DNA of 64,000 bases from Bosea vestrisii. Lineage in GTDB: Bacteria; Pseudomonadota; Alphaproteobacteria; Rhizobiales; Beijerinckiaceae. A program made the position numbers and the translations under genes. The stretch is from positions 248,001 to 312,000 of the forward strand of contig NZ_CP126308.1 of NCBI RefSeq assembly GCF_030144325.1, in the 5' to 3' direction. The notes below the pieces were generated by a model. That model was not told the origin of the DNA, made no database searches, and saw only the letters and a program-made list of their open reading frames with translations. This document shows, one piece after another, positions 42,565 to 51,217 of this stretch. Every line of letters starts with the position of its first letter. Within the stretch, counting starts at the first letter, position 1.

Positions 42565-43311
42565 TCAGAGTTGAATTAGATTGAGACGAACCGCTTCCGC
42601 AATCGTGTGAGCGATATTTGTGGTGCCGAGCTTCGCCCGCATATTGCGACGATGCGCGGTTACCGTCGCGTGTGCAATACCGAGAATCTGGCCAATTTCC
42701 CAGTCCGTCTTGCCCGCGGCAAACCACTGTAAGACTTCTCGCTCCCGCGTCGAGAGATGGGGTGGTTGTTCGCTACTCGGCCGGCGTATGGGGCGCAGAC
42801 CCGATAACGACCAAAATGCCTTTAGCGCTATGAGTTCCAGGATCTGGACCGTGCGCGGAGCATCATCGATCGCTTCACCGGCCATAGTTACAACGGCTAG
42901 TCCCCCCGCTGGCGCATGCAATGGTACGCAGACACCTTGCTTCAGGCCGAAAGCGCGGGCTTCGGCCATAACGGCTTCCGCAGACCCGTGTAGCGGAACC
43001 TCAACCGAAAGGTCCTGCCACGCGAATGGACGCCGACTCTCCAGACTGCGGGCGACGCAGGGATCATGGCGATAATGTCCGGCGGCGAGGTAGCGACGGT
43101 ACCATGGTTCCGGCCAGGCGTTCATGAAGATACCTGATTGCCAAGCGTCAGCGGCGGTTACCGGCTGCAGTGCGGTCACAAGCCAGCAATCTATGCCATA
43201 GCGCTGCAGCAGCTTGTTCACGTGTTCTTTGTAACCGGCTGCTCCACCAGCGTCACCGATATCGGAGATTTCCTCCAGCACGTCCCAGTCGATTGCGACA
43301 TCAGACAGCAT
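42565..43311 (-). CDS. LuxR-family regulator with autoinducer-binding domain (LuxR solo)
   Basis: 248 residues from the ATG at 43311, which has AGGTGA upstream. N-terminal autoinducer-binding domain keeps the usual aromatic and acidic residues (PWYRRYLAAGHYRHDPCVAR, RRPFAWQDL); C-terminal LuxR helix-turn-helix is complete: LSTREREVLQWFAAGKTDWE, IGQILGIAHATVTAHRRNMR, KLGTTNIAHTIAEAVRL. No luxI-type synthase is in the window, so it may sense signals from other cells or another replicon. Confidence 0.88.
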   Translation of the reverse strand: MLSDVAIDWDVLEEISDIGDAGGAAGYKEHVNKLLQRYGIDCWLVTALQPVTAADAWQSGIFMNAWPEPWYRRYLAAGHYRHDPCVARSLESRRPFAWQDLSVEVPLHGSAEAVMAEARAFGLKQGVCVPLHAPAGGLAVVTMAGEAIDDAPRTVQILELIALKAFWSLSGLRPIRRPSSEQPPHLSTREREVLQWFAAGKTDWEIGQILGIAHATVTAHRRNMRAKLGTTNIAHTIAEAVRLNLIQL

Positions 43312-43420
43312 CGTTTCACCTGGAATTTGCATTTCACAATATAAATGATGACGTAATGCGCCAGCAACAGGGCTTCGTTCGATTATGTACACGATAGTGC
43401 ATCTTAAACGTTGTTAGGAT

Positions 43421-43653
43421 TTATGGTAATTTATTGAGAACTCTCGTGCCTCTCCACGAGGGTGCTTGAAGCGCCGCGACAAATTCGTGGCACTTGTCAT
43501 GCGTATTCGCCACGGCGCGCGCGAGATCTGCCACCGGCTCGAGCACAGTCGATACTCCACCCTTCACTCGACGATTTGCTCTAAATTGAGCGCGCTCACC
43601 GATGGGCACAGCCATCGTGGATGGGTCAGACCACAAAGCGTCACCCTCCATCG
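43421..43653 (-). CDS. Possible small protein downstream of the Xre gene
   Basis: 77 residues from an ATG at 43653 (MEGDALWSDPSTMAVPIGER, then LEPVADLARAVANTHDKCHE). Composition is plausible but there is no known domain and no strong ribosome site; its start overlaps the end of the Xre gene. Kept as a low-confidence candidate because 43421-43640 is otherwise empty. Confidence 0.3.
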
Positions 43654-43880
43654 CTGCTCCCAAACCCTGATTTTGATCGACGCACCAGATCCTCGATCTG
43701 AACCTCGAGCACGCTCGCCAGCCGCTCGAGCGAGAGCAATCTTGGATTGCGCTTGCCGGCCTCGAGCCCACTAAGATAGGCGCGCGTGAAGCCCGACTGC
43801 AACGACAGCTCAAGCTGAGTGAGCCCCCGACCGCGTCGGAGCCGCTGCACGTTGATTCCGACGAGCGCGCGAACGTCCAT
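43641..43880 (-). CDS. Xre-family regulator, left copy of a paralogous pair
   Basis: 79 residues: MDVRALVGINVQRLRRGRGL, TQLELSLQSGFTRAYLSGLE, AGKRNPRLLSLERLASVLEV. A compact Cro/CI helix-turn-helix. It is clearly paralogous to the protein at 52425-52670 (shared GxNVQRxRRxRG, LSxxSGFxRAYLSGLEAGxRNP). Both genes have nearly identical promoter elements at the same distance. The pair brackets the metabolic cluster at 44-52 kb. Confidence 0.88.
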   Translation of the reverse strand: MDVRALVGINVQRLRRGRGLTQLELSLQSGFTRAYLSGLEAGKRNPRLLSLERLASVLEVQIEDLVRRSKSGFGSSDGG

Positions 43881-43905
43881 CGCGAACGCTCGCCACGACG
43901 CTCAC

Positions 43906-43933
43906 TATGAGGCGACACACTATAGTGAACATT
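43906..43933 (-). promoter_or_regulatory. Conserved promoter/operator of the left Xre gene
   Basis: On the minus strand AATGTTCACTATAGTGTGTC, then GCCTCATA. It differs at three of 28 positions from the element at 52372-52399 and lies exactly as far from its start codon (53 bases from first base to ATG). Contains the perfect palindrome CACTATAGTG, a likely Xre operator. Confidence 0.75.
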
Positions 43934-43979
43934 TTTGGTTGACAGCTGAGCGCAACTCCGCTTGCATCAAACTATTATA

Positions 43980-43992
43980 GGAACACTGTTCC
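43980..43992. promoter_or_regulatory. Inverted repeat before the IclR gene (candidate operator)
   Basis: GGAAC ACT GTTCC, with a further CAGGAAC eight bases on, 15 bases before the IclR ATG. A short palindrome at the start of an iclR-type gene is a usual autoregulatory site. A TTGACA at 43939-43944 could be the -35 box. Confidence 0.45.
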
Positions 43993-44007
43993 GAAAACAG
44001 GAACGCT

Positions 44008-44784
44008 ATGACCGGAAGCCAATCTCTTGAGCGCGGCCTCAACATACTGAAATTGCTATCGCAATCGCCTGAACAAATGGGTATTCGGGAGGTTGCGCGC
44101 CGCTGTGAGCTTAGCGCAGCAATCATCCAGCGCTTGATGAACACGCTGGAGGAATGGGGCTATGTCTCCCAGGATGAGGTCACAAAACGTTACAAGCTCG
44201 GCCATGCGGTTTTGTCCCTGGCGCACAACCTCGCGCGTCAGGAACCGCTTCTGGAAGCCTCACTCGCTGAGTTGCGCCAACTTGCCCGCGAGCACCATCT
44301 CAACGGCTTCCTTGGGATTCGGCGTGACAACCGGGGCGTGTATTTAATGGCGGTGCAAAGCGATGGCCCGCTGGTCGTAAGAGCGACGCCGGGCGACACA
44401 TTTCACTTGCATACCACTGCCCTCGGCAAAATCTTGCTTGCCGCCGTCGACGATCCCGAGTTGCGCGCCTTACTAGGGGCAGGGCAACTCGAGGCGGTAA
44501 CGTCCCACACAATGACAAATCCCGATCGGCTGATCGCCCAGATCCGCAAGGTGCGCGTGGCAGGCCACGCCAGTTCCATCGAGGAAAATCTGCCGGGTAT
44601 CAGCTCGATTGCAGCGCCAATTCATGATGCGGCCGGCGCCGTGATTGCCGGCATCAGCGTGGCCTATCCGCGGCTACTCGAGCCGGCGCCAACAACAGGT
44701 TCTATCGCCGATCTCGTGATCGCCGCGGCGACACGCATTTCCCAGCAGCTCGGCTTTGAAAGTCACGCTACCTCACATCAGTGA
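44008..44784 (+). CDS. IclR-family transcriptional regulator
   Basis: 258 residues. Winged helix QSLERGLNILKLLSQSPEQM, GIREVARRCELSAAIIQRLM, NTLEEWGYVSQD, and an IclR effector domain (GDTFHLHTTALGKILLAAVD, VAGHASSIEENLPGISSIAA, PIHDAAGAVIAGISVAYP). The effector-domain pattern H-x-x-A-x-GK and E-x-x-x-G-x-x-S-x-A-x-P is complete. First gene of the rightward cluster, ten bases before the M24 gene, and so its likely regulator. Confidence 0.9.
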   Translation: MTGSQSLERGLNILKLLSQSPEQMGIREVARRCELSAAIIQRLMNTLEEWGYVSQDEVTKRYKLGHAVLSLAHNLARQEPLLEASLAELRQLAREHHLNGFLGIRRDNRGVYLMAVQSDGPLVVRATPGDTFHLHTTALGKILLAAVDDPELRALLGAGQLEAVTSHTMTNPDRLIAQIRKVRVAGHASSIEENLPGISSIAAPIHDAAGAVIAGISVAYPRLLEPAPTTGSIADLVIAAATRISQQLGFESHATSHQ

Positions 44785-44794
44785 AGGACATCCG

Positions 44795-45982
44795 ATGTTG
44801 CTCAACCAAGATCGCCTGACGGCGCATCTGCAGCGGGAAAATCTCGCCGCAATAGTGGCGTCGACGCCGGAGAACGTCACTTATACCAGCGGGTTCTGGG
44901 CCATGACCCAGTGGATTCGGCGGGGGCCCCAGGCCTATGTTATCTTGCCAGTGCCGGGGCAGGGCGAGCCCGTCATAATCACGAGCACAGCAACGCTCGA
45001 CCTGGTCGCCGACCAGCGCCCCTGGATCGATGAGGTCCGGCGCTTCGGCTCATTTGCAGTCGTCGCAAACGCCCGGGAACTCGATCCAACAAGTCTGCGC
45101 CATCGCGACCTGCACGCCCTTCCTGATGATGGCGACGCGTTGTCGGCCCTTGCGGGAGCGCTGCAGCGGGCAGGGTTGGCACGGGCCCGGATCGGCGTTG
45201 ACGAAGTCGGGTTGATGCCGGGAGATTGGGGCCGACTGCAGGAGCGCTTGCCCTCGGCAACGCTTGTGCCGGCCGCGTCGCTCCTGCGCCAAGTACGAGC
45301 GGTCAAGACCGACGAAGAAATCGCGCGCTTGAAAACAGCCGCGGGTATTGCGGAGAGGTCGATCGCTGCGGCGCTTTCGGTCGCGCGAACCGGGGTTAGC
45401 GAGATTGAACTCGCCCGCGCGTTTCATGCCCAGACCGTCCTGGAAGACGCAGTTCCGGTGCTCGGTTGCATCGGCTCGGGTCCTCGGAGCGCGCTGATGA
45501 ACGTCCAACCTTCCGAGCGCGCGCTGACGTCTGGTGACGTGCTTCGCTTCGACGTCGGCGGCCGTTATCGACACTATCGCGCCGACATTGCCCGGATTGC
45601 CACGGTGGGCGAGCCGGATGGCGAGATTCGCCGTTTCCACCGGGCGCTGCTCGCTGGCGTGGAGCACGCCTGCGAGATCATCCGACCTGGAATGCGAGCC
45701 TCCTCGGTCTTCGAGATCACTGTCGAAACGGTGAGGCGAGCTGGCATTCCAGATTATGCCCGCAATCATGTCGGCCACGGCATCGGGCTTGACGGTTACG
45801 ACCTTCCCGACCTCTCGCCCGGTAGTTCCGACCTTATTGAAGAGGGCATGGTCCTATGTATCGAGACACCCCACTACGATCTTGGTCGCTGGGGCCTGCA
45901 GGTCGAGGATATGGTCGTTGTTCGGGCAGGCGGTGTCGAAAGCCTGATGACCACTTCCGGCGATATCAGCGTGGTCGGCTAA
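44795..45982 (+). CDS. M24-family metallopeptidase (Xaa-Pro peptidase/creatinase-like)
   Basis: 395 residues from the ATG at 44795 (GAAGGA upstream). N-terminal creatinase-type domain (ENLAAIVASTPENVTYTSGF) and C-terminal pita-bread domain with all five metal ligands: Asp253 and Asp264 (FDVGGRYRHYRADIAR), His328 (NHVGHGIGLDGYD), Glu357 (VLCIETPHYD), Glu371 (LQVEDMVVV). Active enzymes of this type cleave Xaa-Pro or C-N bonds of small molecules, including ectoine and creatine. Neighbouring amino-acid enzymes suggest that the substrate is a modified amino acid or dipeptide. Confidence 0.88.
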   Translation: MLLNQDRLTAHLQRENLAAIVASTPENVTYTSGFWAMTQWIRRGPQAYVILPVPGQGEPVIITSTATLDLVADQRPWIDEVRRFGSFAVVANARELDPTSLRHRDLHALPDDGDALSALAGALQRAGLARARIGVDEVGLMPGDWGRLQERLPSATLVPAASLLRQVRAVKTDEEIARLKTAAGIAERSIAAALSVARTGVSEIELARAFHAQTVLEDAVPVLGCIGSGPRSALMNVQPSERALTSGDVLRFDVGGRYRHYRADIARIATVGEPDGEIRRFHRALLAGVEHACEIIRPGMRASSVFEITVETVRRAGIPDYARNHVGHGIGLDGYDLPDLSPGSSDLIEEGMVLCIETPHYDLGRWGLQVEDMVVVRAGGVESLMTTSGDISVVG

Positions 45983-47235
45983 TGCTCCGCTTTGAAGGGT
46001 TTTCCTGCCTGCGCTGCAACGCGCGGTTCGACGCCGAACTTCCGATAGACTCGCGCGGATGTCCAAACTGCGCGGCAGACGCTCCGGCTAATTTGAGGCT
46101 TATTTACCCGGCGGCTTCCCAATGCGACGCAAATCAGCGCAGCGCAGGCAGCATGCCCTCGCTTTGGCGCTATGCAGCGATGCTGCCGCTTGATGCGTCC
46201 GAGGCCGTGTCACTTGGCGAGGGGCTGACGCCGCTCGTGCCGATACCGGGCATAGGGGCACGCCTTGGATTGGCGCAACTTTACCTTAAGGATGAGACGC
46301 GTAATCCAACCTGGTCGCACAAGGATCGCTTTTCGACCGTAGCGGTCTCGGTAGCGCGAAGTTTGGGGGCTCGCGTTGTCGCCACCAGTTCGTCGGGGAA
46401 TGCTGGAGCGTCGCTCGCCGCCTACGCAGCGCGCGCAGGGCTAACCGCGATCGTGGTGACCTTTGCCGAAAGCGCCGGCACCATGATCGATCAGGCGCAA
46501 AAGTATGGCGCCATCATCGTGCCGATGCGCCACAAGGCGGATCGCTGGCAGGTCCTCGCCGAAGGCATGGATCGCGATCGGTGGTTTGTCACTTCGCCGT
46601 TCCGCTCACCAGTCGTCGGCAGCCACCCCATTGGCATCGAAGGCTACAAGACGTTGGCATGGGAGCTCGTCGAGCAGCTTGATGGTCGCGTGCCCGACTG
46701 GTGCGCAGTCCCCGTTTGTTACGGAGACGCGCTATCTGGATTATGGCAGGGGTTCAGGCAGCTGCATGCATCCGGCATAATCACTCGGCTGCCGCGCCTG
46801 ATCGCGGCTGAAGTCCATGGCTCGCTGGCGACGGCGCTGGCGCAAGGTTCGGAGCAAGTATCCGATGTTGGTGCGAGCTTTGCGACGCTCGCGATTTCCC
46901 TCGGCGCTTCTCGCAGCGCGTATCAGGCGCTTGCGGCTTTGAGAGAATCCGGGGGCCTGGCAGTACCAATTGGGAACGAGGGGCTTCTCGAACTCCAGCA
47001 AGATCTGGCTTCGAGCGAAGGGATATTTGCGGAGCTTTCTTCTGTCATCTCGCTCGCTGCCATAAGCGCCTTGCGCCGCAACGGAACGATCGCGGAAGCC
47101 GACACAGTCGTCGCCATCGCGACAGCGAGCGGGCTCAAGGACATCGAAATATCGCGGTCGCGGCAGGCCGCCATCGACGGCTTCGACGGGCCGGCCGAGG
47201 CACTCCGCTACCTCGAACAGGTCGCAGACCTTTAA
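45982..47235 (+). CDS. Threonine-synthase-like PLP enzyme with N-terminal zinc ribbon
   Basis: 417 residues; ATG overlaps the previous stop (TAATG). Starts with a C-x2-C ... C-x2-C ribbon (Cys9, Cys12, Cys27, Cys30) as in one branch of threonine synthases. PLP lysine is Lys114 in NPTWSHKDRFST; phosphate-binding loop ATSSSGNAGASLAAYAARAG; late FATLAISLGASRSAYQAL. Fold type II, acting on O-phosphohomoserine or a similar phosphorylated amino acid. Because the plasmid also carries a GHMP kinase (51214-52173), the pair may make and use a phosphorylated amino-alcohol acid. Not necessarily a housekeeping threonine synthase. Confidence 0.85.
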   Translation: MLRFEGFSCLRCNARFDAELPIDSRGCPNCAADAPANLRLIYPAASQCDANQRSAGSMPSLWRYAAMLPLDASEAVSLGEGLTPLVPIPGIGARLGLAQLYLKDETRNPTWSHKDRFSTVAVSVARSLGARVVATSSSGNAGASLAAYAARAGLTAIVVTFAESAGTMIDQAQKYGAIIVPMRHKADRWQVLAEGMDRDRWFVTSPFRSPVVGSHPIGIEGYKTLAWELVEQLDGRVPDWCAVPVCYGDALSGLWQGFRQLHASGIITRLPRLIAAEVHGSLATALAQGSEQVSDVGASFATLAISLGASRSAYQALAALRESGGLAVPIGNEGLLELQQDLASSEGIFAELSSVISLAAISALRRNGTIAEADTVVAIATASGLKDIEISRSRQAAIDGFDGPAEALRYLEQVADL

Positions 47236-47283
47236 CGGCATCGGCGATGCCTCGCCGCAATTAGAATAAACCGGGAGGATTTG

Positions 47284-48246
47284 ATGAATAGGCGTGACTT
47301 ACTTGTCACCGCATTTGCGGCTGGCGGTCTCGGCTACTCACCGCTCGAGGCGCTCGCCGACAGCTACTCGCCGCGAACGGTCACCATCACCGTCGGCTTC
47401 GCCGCCGGCGGGGCAGGGGACCTAGCTACACGGGTCATCGCCGATCACGTTCGGCTCACCCACAAGATACCGGTGGGTCGCGATTTCCGGCCCGGGGCCG
47501 GAGGCACGCTCGCGGCCGATCAACTTGCCCGAGCCAAACCCGACGGCACGACTTTGTCCTTGTATTCGGCAAGCCCGATCATCGTGGCGCCTCATCTCCA
47601 GAAAGTCCCTTATGACCCCCTGAAGGATTTCACTTACATCGGCAGCTATGTCGCCATCGCGATTCCGTTCTTCGTGCGCAGCGATAGTCGCCTCCAAGGT
47701 TGGGATAATGTGCTCGAATACGCCCGTGCCAATCCCAGCGGCTTGCGATGGGCGACCGCGGCTCCGAGGGGCGTAGCTCACATTGCGACCGAAGCGGCAT
47801 TTGCTCGGGAGGGAGTGAGGACGACATTCGTTCCGTTCTCAGGTGGCGCGGAAGCCATTACAGCCCTGCTTGGAGGACATATTCATGCTGTCGTCTCCTC
47901 GGACTATGGCCCGCACCTCGACTCTGGCAGCGTGCGCCTTCTAATCGAGACGGGCCCCGATTCGATCCCCGGCCTGCCTGATGTTCCGACTTTCAAGAGC
48001 CGAGGCTATCCCATCAGCATTCCGGCGTCTTACGGCCTTATCGGCCCCGCTGGACTGCCCAATAGCGTGATTGAATGGTGGCAGAACAGCATTCGCGAGC
48101 TGTCGCAGACCGAGGTTTACCAAACATTCCTGCGCACCATACGCGGGACGGCTACCCTTCAAGATCCTGCAACCTTTACCCGAACAGTGCATGACGGCTA
48201 TCGGGCGGTGGGCGTCCAGCTTGCTGCGATGGGGCTGAAGACGTGA
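47284..48246 (+). CDS. tctC: Tripartite tricarboxylate transporter substrate-binding protein (TctC/Bug family)
   Basis: 320 residues from the ATG at 47284 with GGGAGG upstream. Twin-arginine-like signal (MNRRDLLVTAFAAGGLGYSP) and Bug-family body: TITVGFAAGGAGDLATRVIA, RPGAGGTLAADQLARAKPDG, YDPLKDFTYIGSYVAIAIPF, LLGGHIHAVVSS, ASYGLIGPAGLPNSVI. Periplasmic solute receptor for carboxylates or amino acids. Overlaps tctB (ATGA). Confidence 0.9.
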   Translation: MNRRDLLVTAFAAGGLGYSPLEALADSYSPRTVTITVGFAAGGAGDLATRVIADHVRLTHKIPVGRDFRPGAGGTLAADQLARAKPDGTTLSLYSASPIIVAPHLQKVPYDPLKDFTYIGSYVAIAIPFFVRSDSRLQGWDNVLEYARANPSGLRWATAAPRGVAHIATEAAFAREGVRTTFVPFSGGAEAITALLGGHIHAVVSSDYGPHLDSGSVRLLIETGPDSIPGLPDVPTFKSRGYPISIPASYGLIGPAGLPNSVIEWWQNSIRELSQTEVYQTFLRTIRGTATLQDPATFTRTVHDGYRAVGVQLAAMGLKT

Positions 48247-48671
48247 TGACAACGCGTCTTACAGCAGCGCTCTTAAGCCTCATCGCCGCTACGGCAGCTT
48301 TGGTTTCCGTCGGCTACGGTCTTTGGCGCCACGGCGCCCCGGGGGCAGGGTTCCTACCTTTCACGGCCGCAGCCTTGCTGCTCACCACCAGCATAGGTGT
48401 CGCCGCGACTCCGGCGAAGGGGACCGATGGCGACACGTTAGAAGCTGGCCGCCTGCTGCGGTATGGCGCCGTGATCGCGCTCTATCCGTTGCTGATTTTG
48501 ATCATTGGCACGTTTGCGGCGACCGCCGCGGTCTTCCTCCTCATCCTGCGCGGAATCGAACAACGCTCCTGGATCGCTGCCAGCGTCTGCTCGCTCGCTG
48601 CGACCGCCGGTAGCTGGATCCTCTTTGGCTATCTCTTGGACGTGCCACTCCCAAACGGCCTTTTGGACTAA
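48246..48671 (+). CDS. tctB: Tripartite tricarboxylate transporter small membrane subunit (TctB)
   Basis: 141 residues, four membrane helices (ALLSLIAATAALVSVGYGLW, FLPFTAAALLLTTSIGVAA, YGAVIALYPLLILIIGTFAA, SVCSLAATAGSWILFGYLLD) with the GAPGAGFLPF motif of TctB and end DVPLPNG. Start codon shares bases with the tctC stop. Confidence 0.88.
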   Translation: MTTRLTAALLSLIAATAALVSVGYGLWRHGAPGAGFLPFTAAALLLTTSIGVAATPAKGTDGDTLEAGRLLRYGAVIALYPLLILIIGTFAATAAVFLLILRGIEQRSWIAASVCSLAATAGSWILFGYLLDVPLPNGLLD

Positions 48672-48675
48672 CTCT

Positions 48676-50169
48676 ATGGAAACGCTCTCGGGTTTAGCCG
48701 GTGGCATGGGCGTCGCCCTCTCGCCGTTCAATCTTTTCGTGGGATTTATCGGGGCCGTGGTCGGAACGGCCGTCGGCGTCCTGCCCGGGTTGGGCCCGAC
48801 CGCGACGGTCAGTTTGTTGCTGCCACTTTCAGCCATGCTCGATCCGGCAAGTGCCATCATCTTGCTGGCCGGAATCTATTACGGCGCCATGTATGGTGGT
48901 TCGCTGACGTCAATCCTGATGCGGGTGCCGGGCGAAGCAGCGAGTGTGGTTACTTGCCTCGATGGATATGCCATGGCCCGGCAGGGGCGCGCTGGCGTCG
49001 CGCTCGGCATAAGCGCCTTCGGCAGTTTCTTCGCCGGAATTGCGGCCACGCTGGGCATCGCGCTGCTCGGCCCGACTTTCGCGGAGACGGCGTTGGCCTT
49101 TGGTCCGGTCGAGAAAGCCGCATTGGTTCTCTTCGGCTTGACCATGGTCGCCGGCATCGGCGATGGCCCGTCGATGCGGGCATGGGCCATGATTGGCCTG
49201 GGCCTCTTACTGGCCGCAGTTGGCGTCGACCTTGTTTCTGGCGACGAGCGTTACACGTTCGGCATGCCGCAACTCCGCGATGGGTTCAATATCGCCGTCC
49301 TTGCCATGGGCGTTTTCGGGATGAGCGAGGTGCTTGTCGCGGCTGAAAAGATTCAGCCACCTGCGCCCATTGCAGCGGTCGGGCGTCGGCTGAAAGACCT
49401 GTTGCCGAACCGCCACGACTGGAAGGCCTCGGCTGGTCCGATCGCCCGTGGCAGCGGGCTGGGCTTTCTCCTTGGCCTCCTGCCTGGCGGAGGCGCCCTG
49501 ATCGCTAGCTTTGCCAGTTATCTTTTGGAGAAGCGCTTGTCTTCCCATCCTGAGCACTTCGGCAAGGGCGCGATTGAGGGTGTCGCAGGTCCAGAGAGTG
49601 CCAACAATGCCGCCGCACAGGCCAGCTTCATTCCTCTCTTATGTCTTGGCATACCTTCAAATGCCGTTATCGGCGTCATCATGGGCGCGCTGTTGATGCA
49701 GGGGGTGACGCCAGGACCACGGCTCGTCGCCGATCACCCCGAGCTGTTCTGGAGTGTCGTCGCCAGCATGTTCGTCGGCAATGTCATGCTGGTGATCTTG
49801 AACGTTCCGCTTGTTCGCATCTTCGTCATGCTTCTGCGCGTCCCGCCGGCTTACATGACACCCTTCATATTGCTCTTCTGCGTCATCGGCGCGTTCAGCA
49901 TCAACAATAGTTTGTTCGACGTCGCTGCCATGATCGCCTTCGGCTTTCTTGGCTATGGCCTCCGCAGAGGCGGTTTTGATCTTGCTCCGCTGGTGCTCGC
50001 CTTCTTACTCGGCACCTTGCTGGAGCAAAACACCCGCCAAGCTCTTATTATCGGGTTGGGGAGTCCAACGGTGTTCTTCTACAGCCCGATCAGCCTCGGC
50101 TTTCTTGCCGCGACGATACTAATGCTTTCGCTTCCCGCCATGCGCCGTTTGATGTTGATTGTTAGGTAA
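48676..50169 (+). CDS. tctA: Tripartite tricarboxylate transporter large membrane subunit (TctA)
   Basis: 497 residues from METLSGLAGGM at 48676. TctA signatures: GAVVGTAVGVLPGLGPTATV, LAGIYYGAMYGGSLTSILMR, VPGEAASVVTCLDGYAMARQ, GFLLGLLPGGGALIASFASY, GPESANNAAAQASFIPLLCL, GIPSNAVIGVIMGALLMQG. About twelve helices. Completes a TctCBA system for import of an organic acid or amino acid. It ends 19 bases before the convergent PLP gene; no terminator hairpin is evident in that gap. Confidence 0.93.
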   Translation: METLSGLAGGMGVALSPFNLFVGFIGAVVGTAVGVLPGLGPTATVSLLLPLSAMLDPASAIILLAGIYYGAMYGGSLTSILMRVPGEAASVVTCLDGYAMARQGRAGVALGISAFGSFFAGIAATLGIALLGPTFAETALAFGPVEKAALVLFGLTMVAGIGDGPSMRAWAMIGLGLLLAAVGVDLVSGDERYTFGMPQLRDGFNIAVLAMGVFGMSEVLVAAEKIQPPAPIAAVGRRLKDLLPNRHDWKASAGPIARGSGLGFLLGLLPGGGALIASFASYLLEKRLSSHPEHFGKGAIEGVAGPESANNAAAQASFIPLLCLGIPSNAVIGVIMGALLMQGVTPGPRLVADHPELFWSVVASMFVGNVMLVILNVPLVRIFVMLLRVPPAYMTPFILLFCVIGAFSINNSLFDVAAMIAFGFLGYGLRRGGFDLAPLVLAFLLGTLLEQNTRQALIIGLGSPTVFFYSPISLGFLAATILMLSLPAMRRLMLIVR

Positions 50170-50188
50170 GTCGGCTATGTAGGCGCCC

Positions 50189-51217
50189 TTAGTCCACAGA
50201 GCCTGTTTCCAGGGAACGCCGCCGCCAATTCAGGCGCGTCCAAGAGCCCTCATCGTATGGCTCGACCCGTTGCAGTTCTTCAGGTCGTGCCACCTGCGGG
50301 ACGGGCCAACCCGGTAGTGTTGAGAGCCACGCCTCGTTGTACACCGTATTTTGGTAGCGATACCCTTCGTCAGGCAGGATCGCGACCGTCAATTGGTGGG
50401 GATGTTGGCGAGCGTACCATCCTGCGACAAGGATGGCCGCCCCACTCGTCGGGCCAGCGAAAATTCCATGTTCTCGATAAAGACGATGTGTCGCTCCGAA
50501 CGCCTGCAGGGCCCCTACCCAGTGGACCTCGTCAAAGATTGTGTGGTCGAGGTTGCGCGGCAATATGCTGTTTCCCAAGCCGCGCAATAGACGCGGGCCG
50601 GCGACGTGCCCGAACAGCACGCTTCGATGTGTGTCTACGGCAATGGCGCGCATCTCCGGAAATAACATGCGCAAGAAGGTACCCGTGCCACACATAGAGC
50701 CTCCCGAGCCAACCGGGCCAACGAGGCAGTCGATCGTGCCGAATTCGGTGACGAGAAGCTCAGCCAATCGTGCATAAGCATGGGGGTTGTCGACATTATC
50801 GTATTGGCGCGGCCACCAGGACTGCGGCAACTCAGCGCGAACAGCCTGCAGTCGAGCCAGCCTGGTGTGTTGCGCCCCTGTATGGTCTGCGTCGGGGACA
50901 ATCTGAACTTGGGCCCCTAGCGCCGAAAGGCGCTGTTGTAGGGGCAAATCGATGAGGCTATCGGCGGTGATAAGTGAAAGGCGATAACCCTTGACCGCGG
51001 CCAGCAATGCCAGCGCAAGACCAAAGGTGCCGGACGTGGTCTCGACGATATGGCCACCCGTGACAACTTCCCTGCGCTCCACGGCCCGTTCGAGCATAAA
51101 GCGAGCTGGCAGAAGCTTCATCAGCGAAAAAGAAGCAACGATCAAGTTGGGCGATATTCTGGCAAGCCGCGGCAGCTCATAGCCAGCCAGATAATCGAGA
51201 CGCGAGGATCCCATCAT
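50189..51217 (-). CDS. Cysteine-synthase-family PLP enzyme
   Basis: 342 residues. Fold-type-II PLP enzyme related to CysK/CysM: Lys in FSLMKLLPARFMLERAVERR takes the place of the usual S-x-K-D-R lysine; substrate loop VETTSGTFGLALALLAAVKG; glycine-rich phosphate site LVGPVGSGGSMCGTGTFLRM; late FAGPTSGAAILVAGWYARQH and DEGYRYQNTVYN. The altered K-region (KLLPARF) sets it apart from true O-acetylserine enzymes. Its ATGATG start overlaps the kinase stop, so kinase and PLP enzyme are translationally coupled, suggesting that the PLP enzyme uses the kinase product. Confidence 0.82.
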   Translation of the reverse strand: MMGSSRLDYLAGYELPRLARISPNLIVASFSLMKLLPARFMLERAVERREVVTGGHIVETTSGTFGLALALLAAVKGYRLSLITADSLIDLPLQQRLSALGAQVQIVPDADHTGAQHTRLARLQAVRAELPQSWWPRQYDNVDNPHAYARLAELLVTEFGTIDCLVGPVGSGGSMCGTGTFLRMLFPEMRAIAVDTHRSVLFGHVAGPRLLRGLGNSILPRNLDHTIFDEVHWVGALQAFGATHRLYREHGIFAGPTSGAAILVAGWYARQHPHQLTVAILPDEGYRYQNTVYNEAWLSTLPGWPVPQVARPEELQRVEPYDEGSWTRLNWRRRSLETGSVD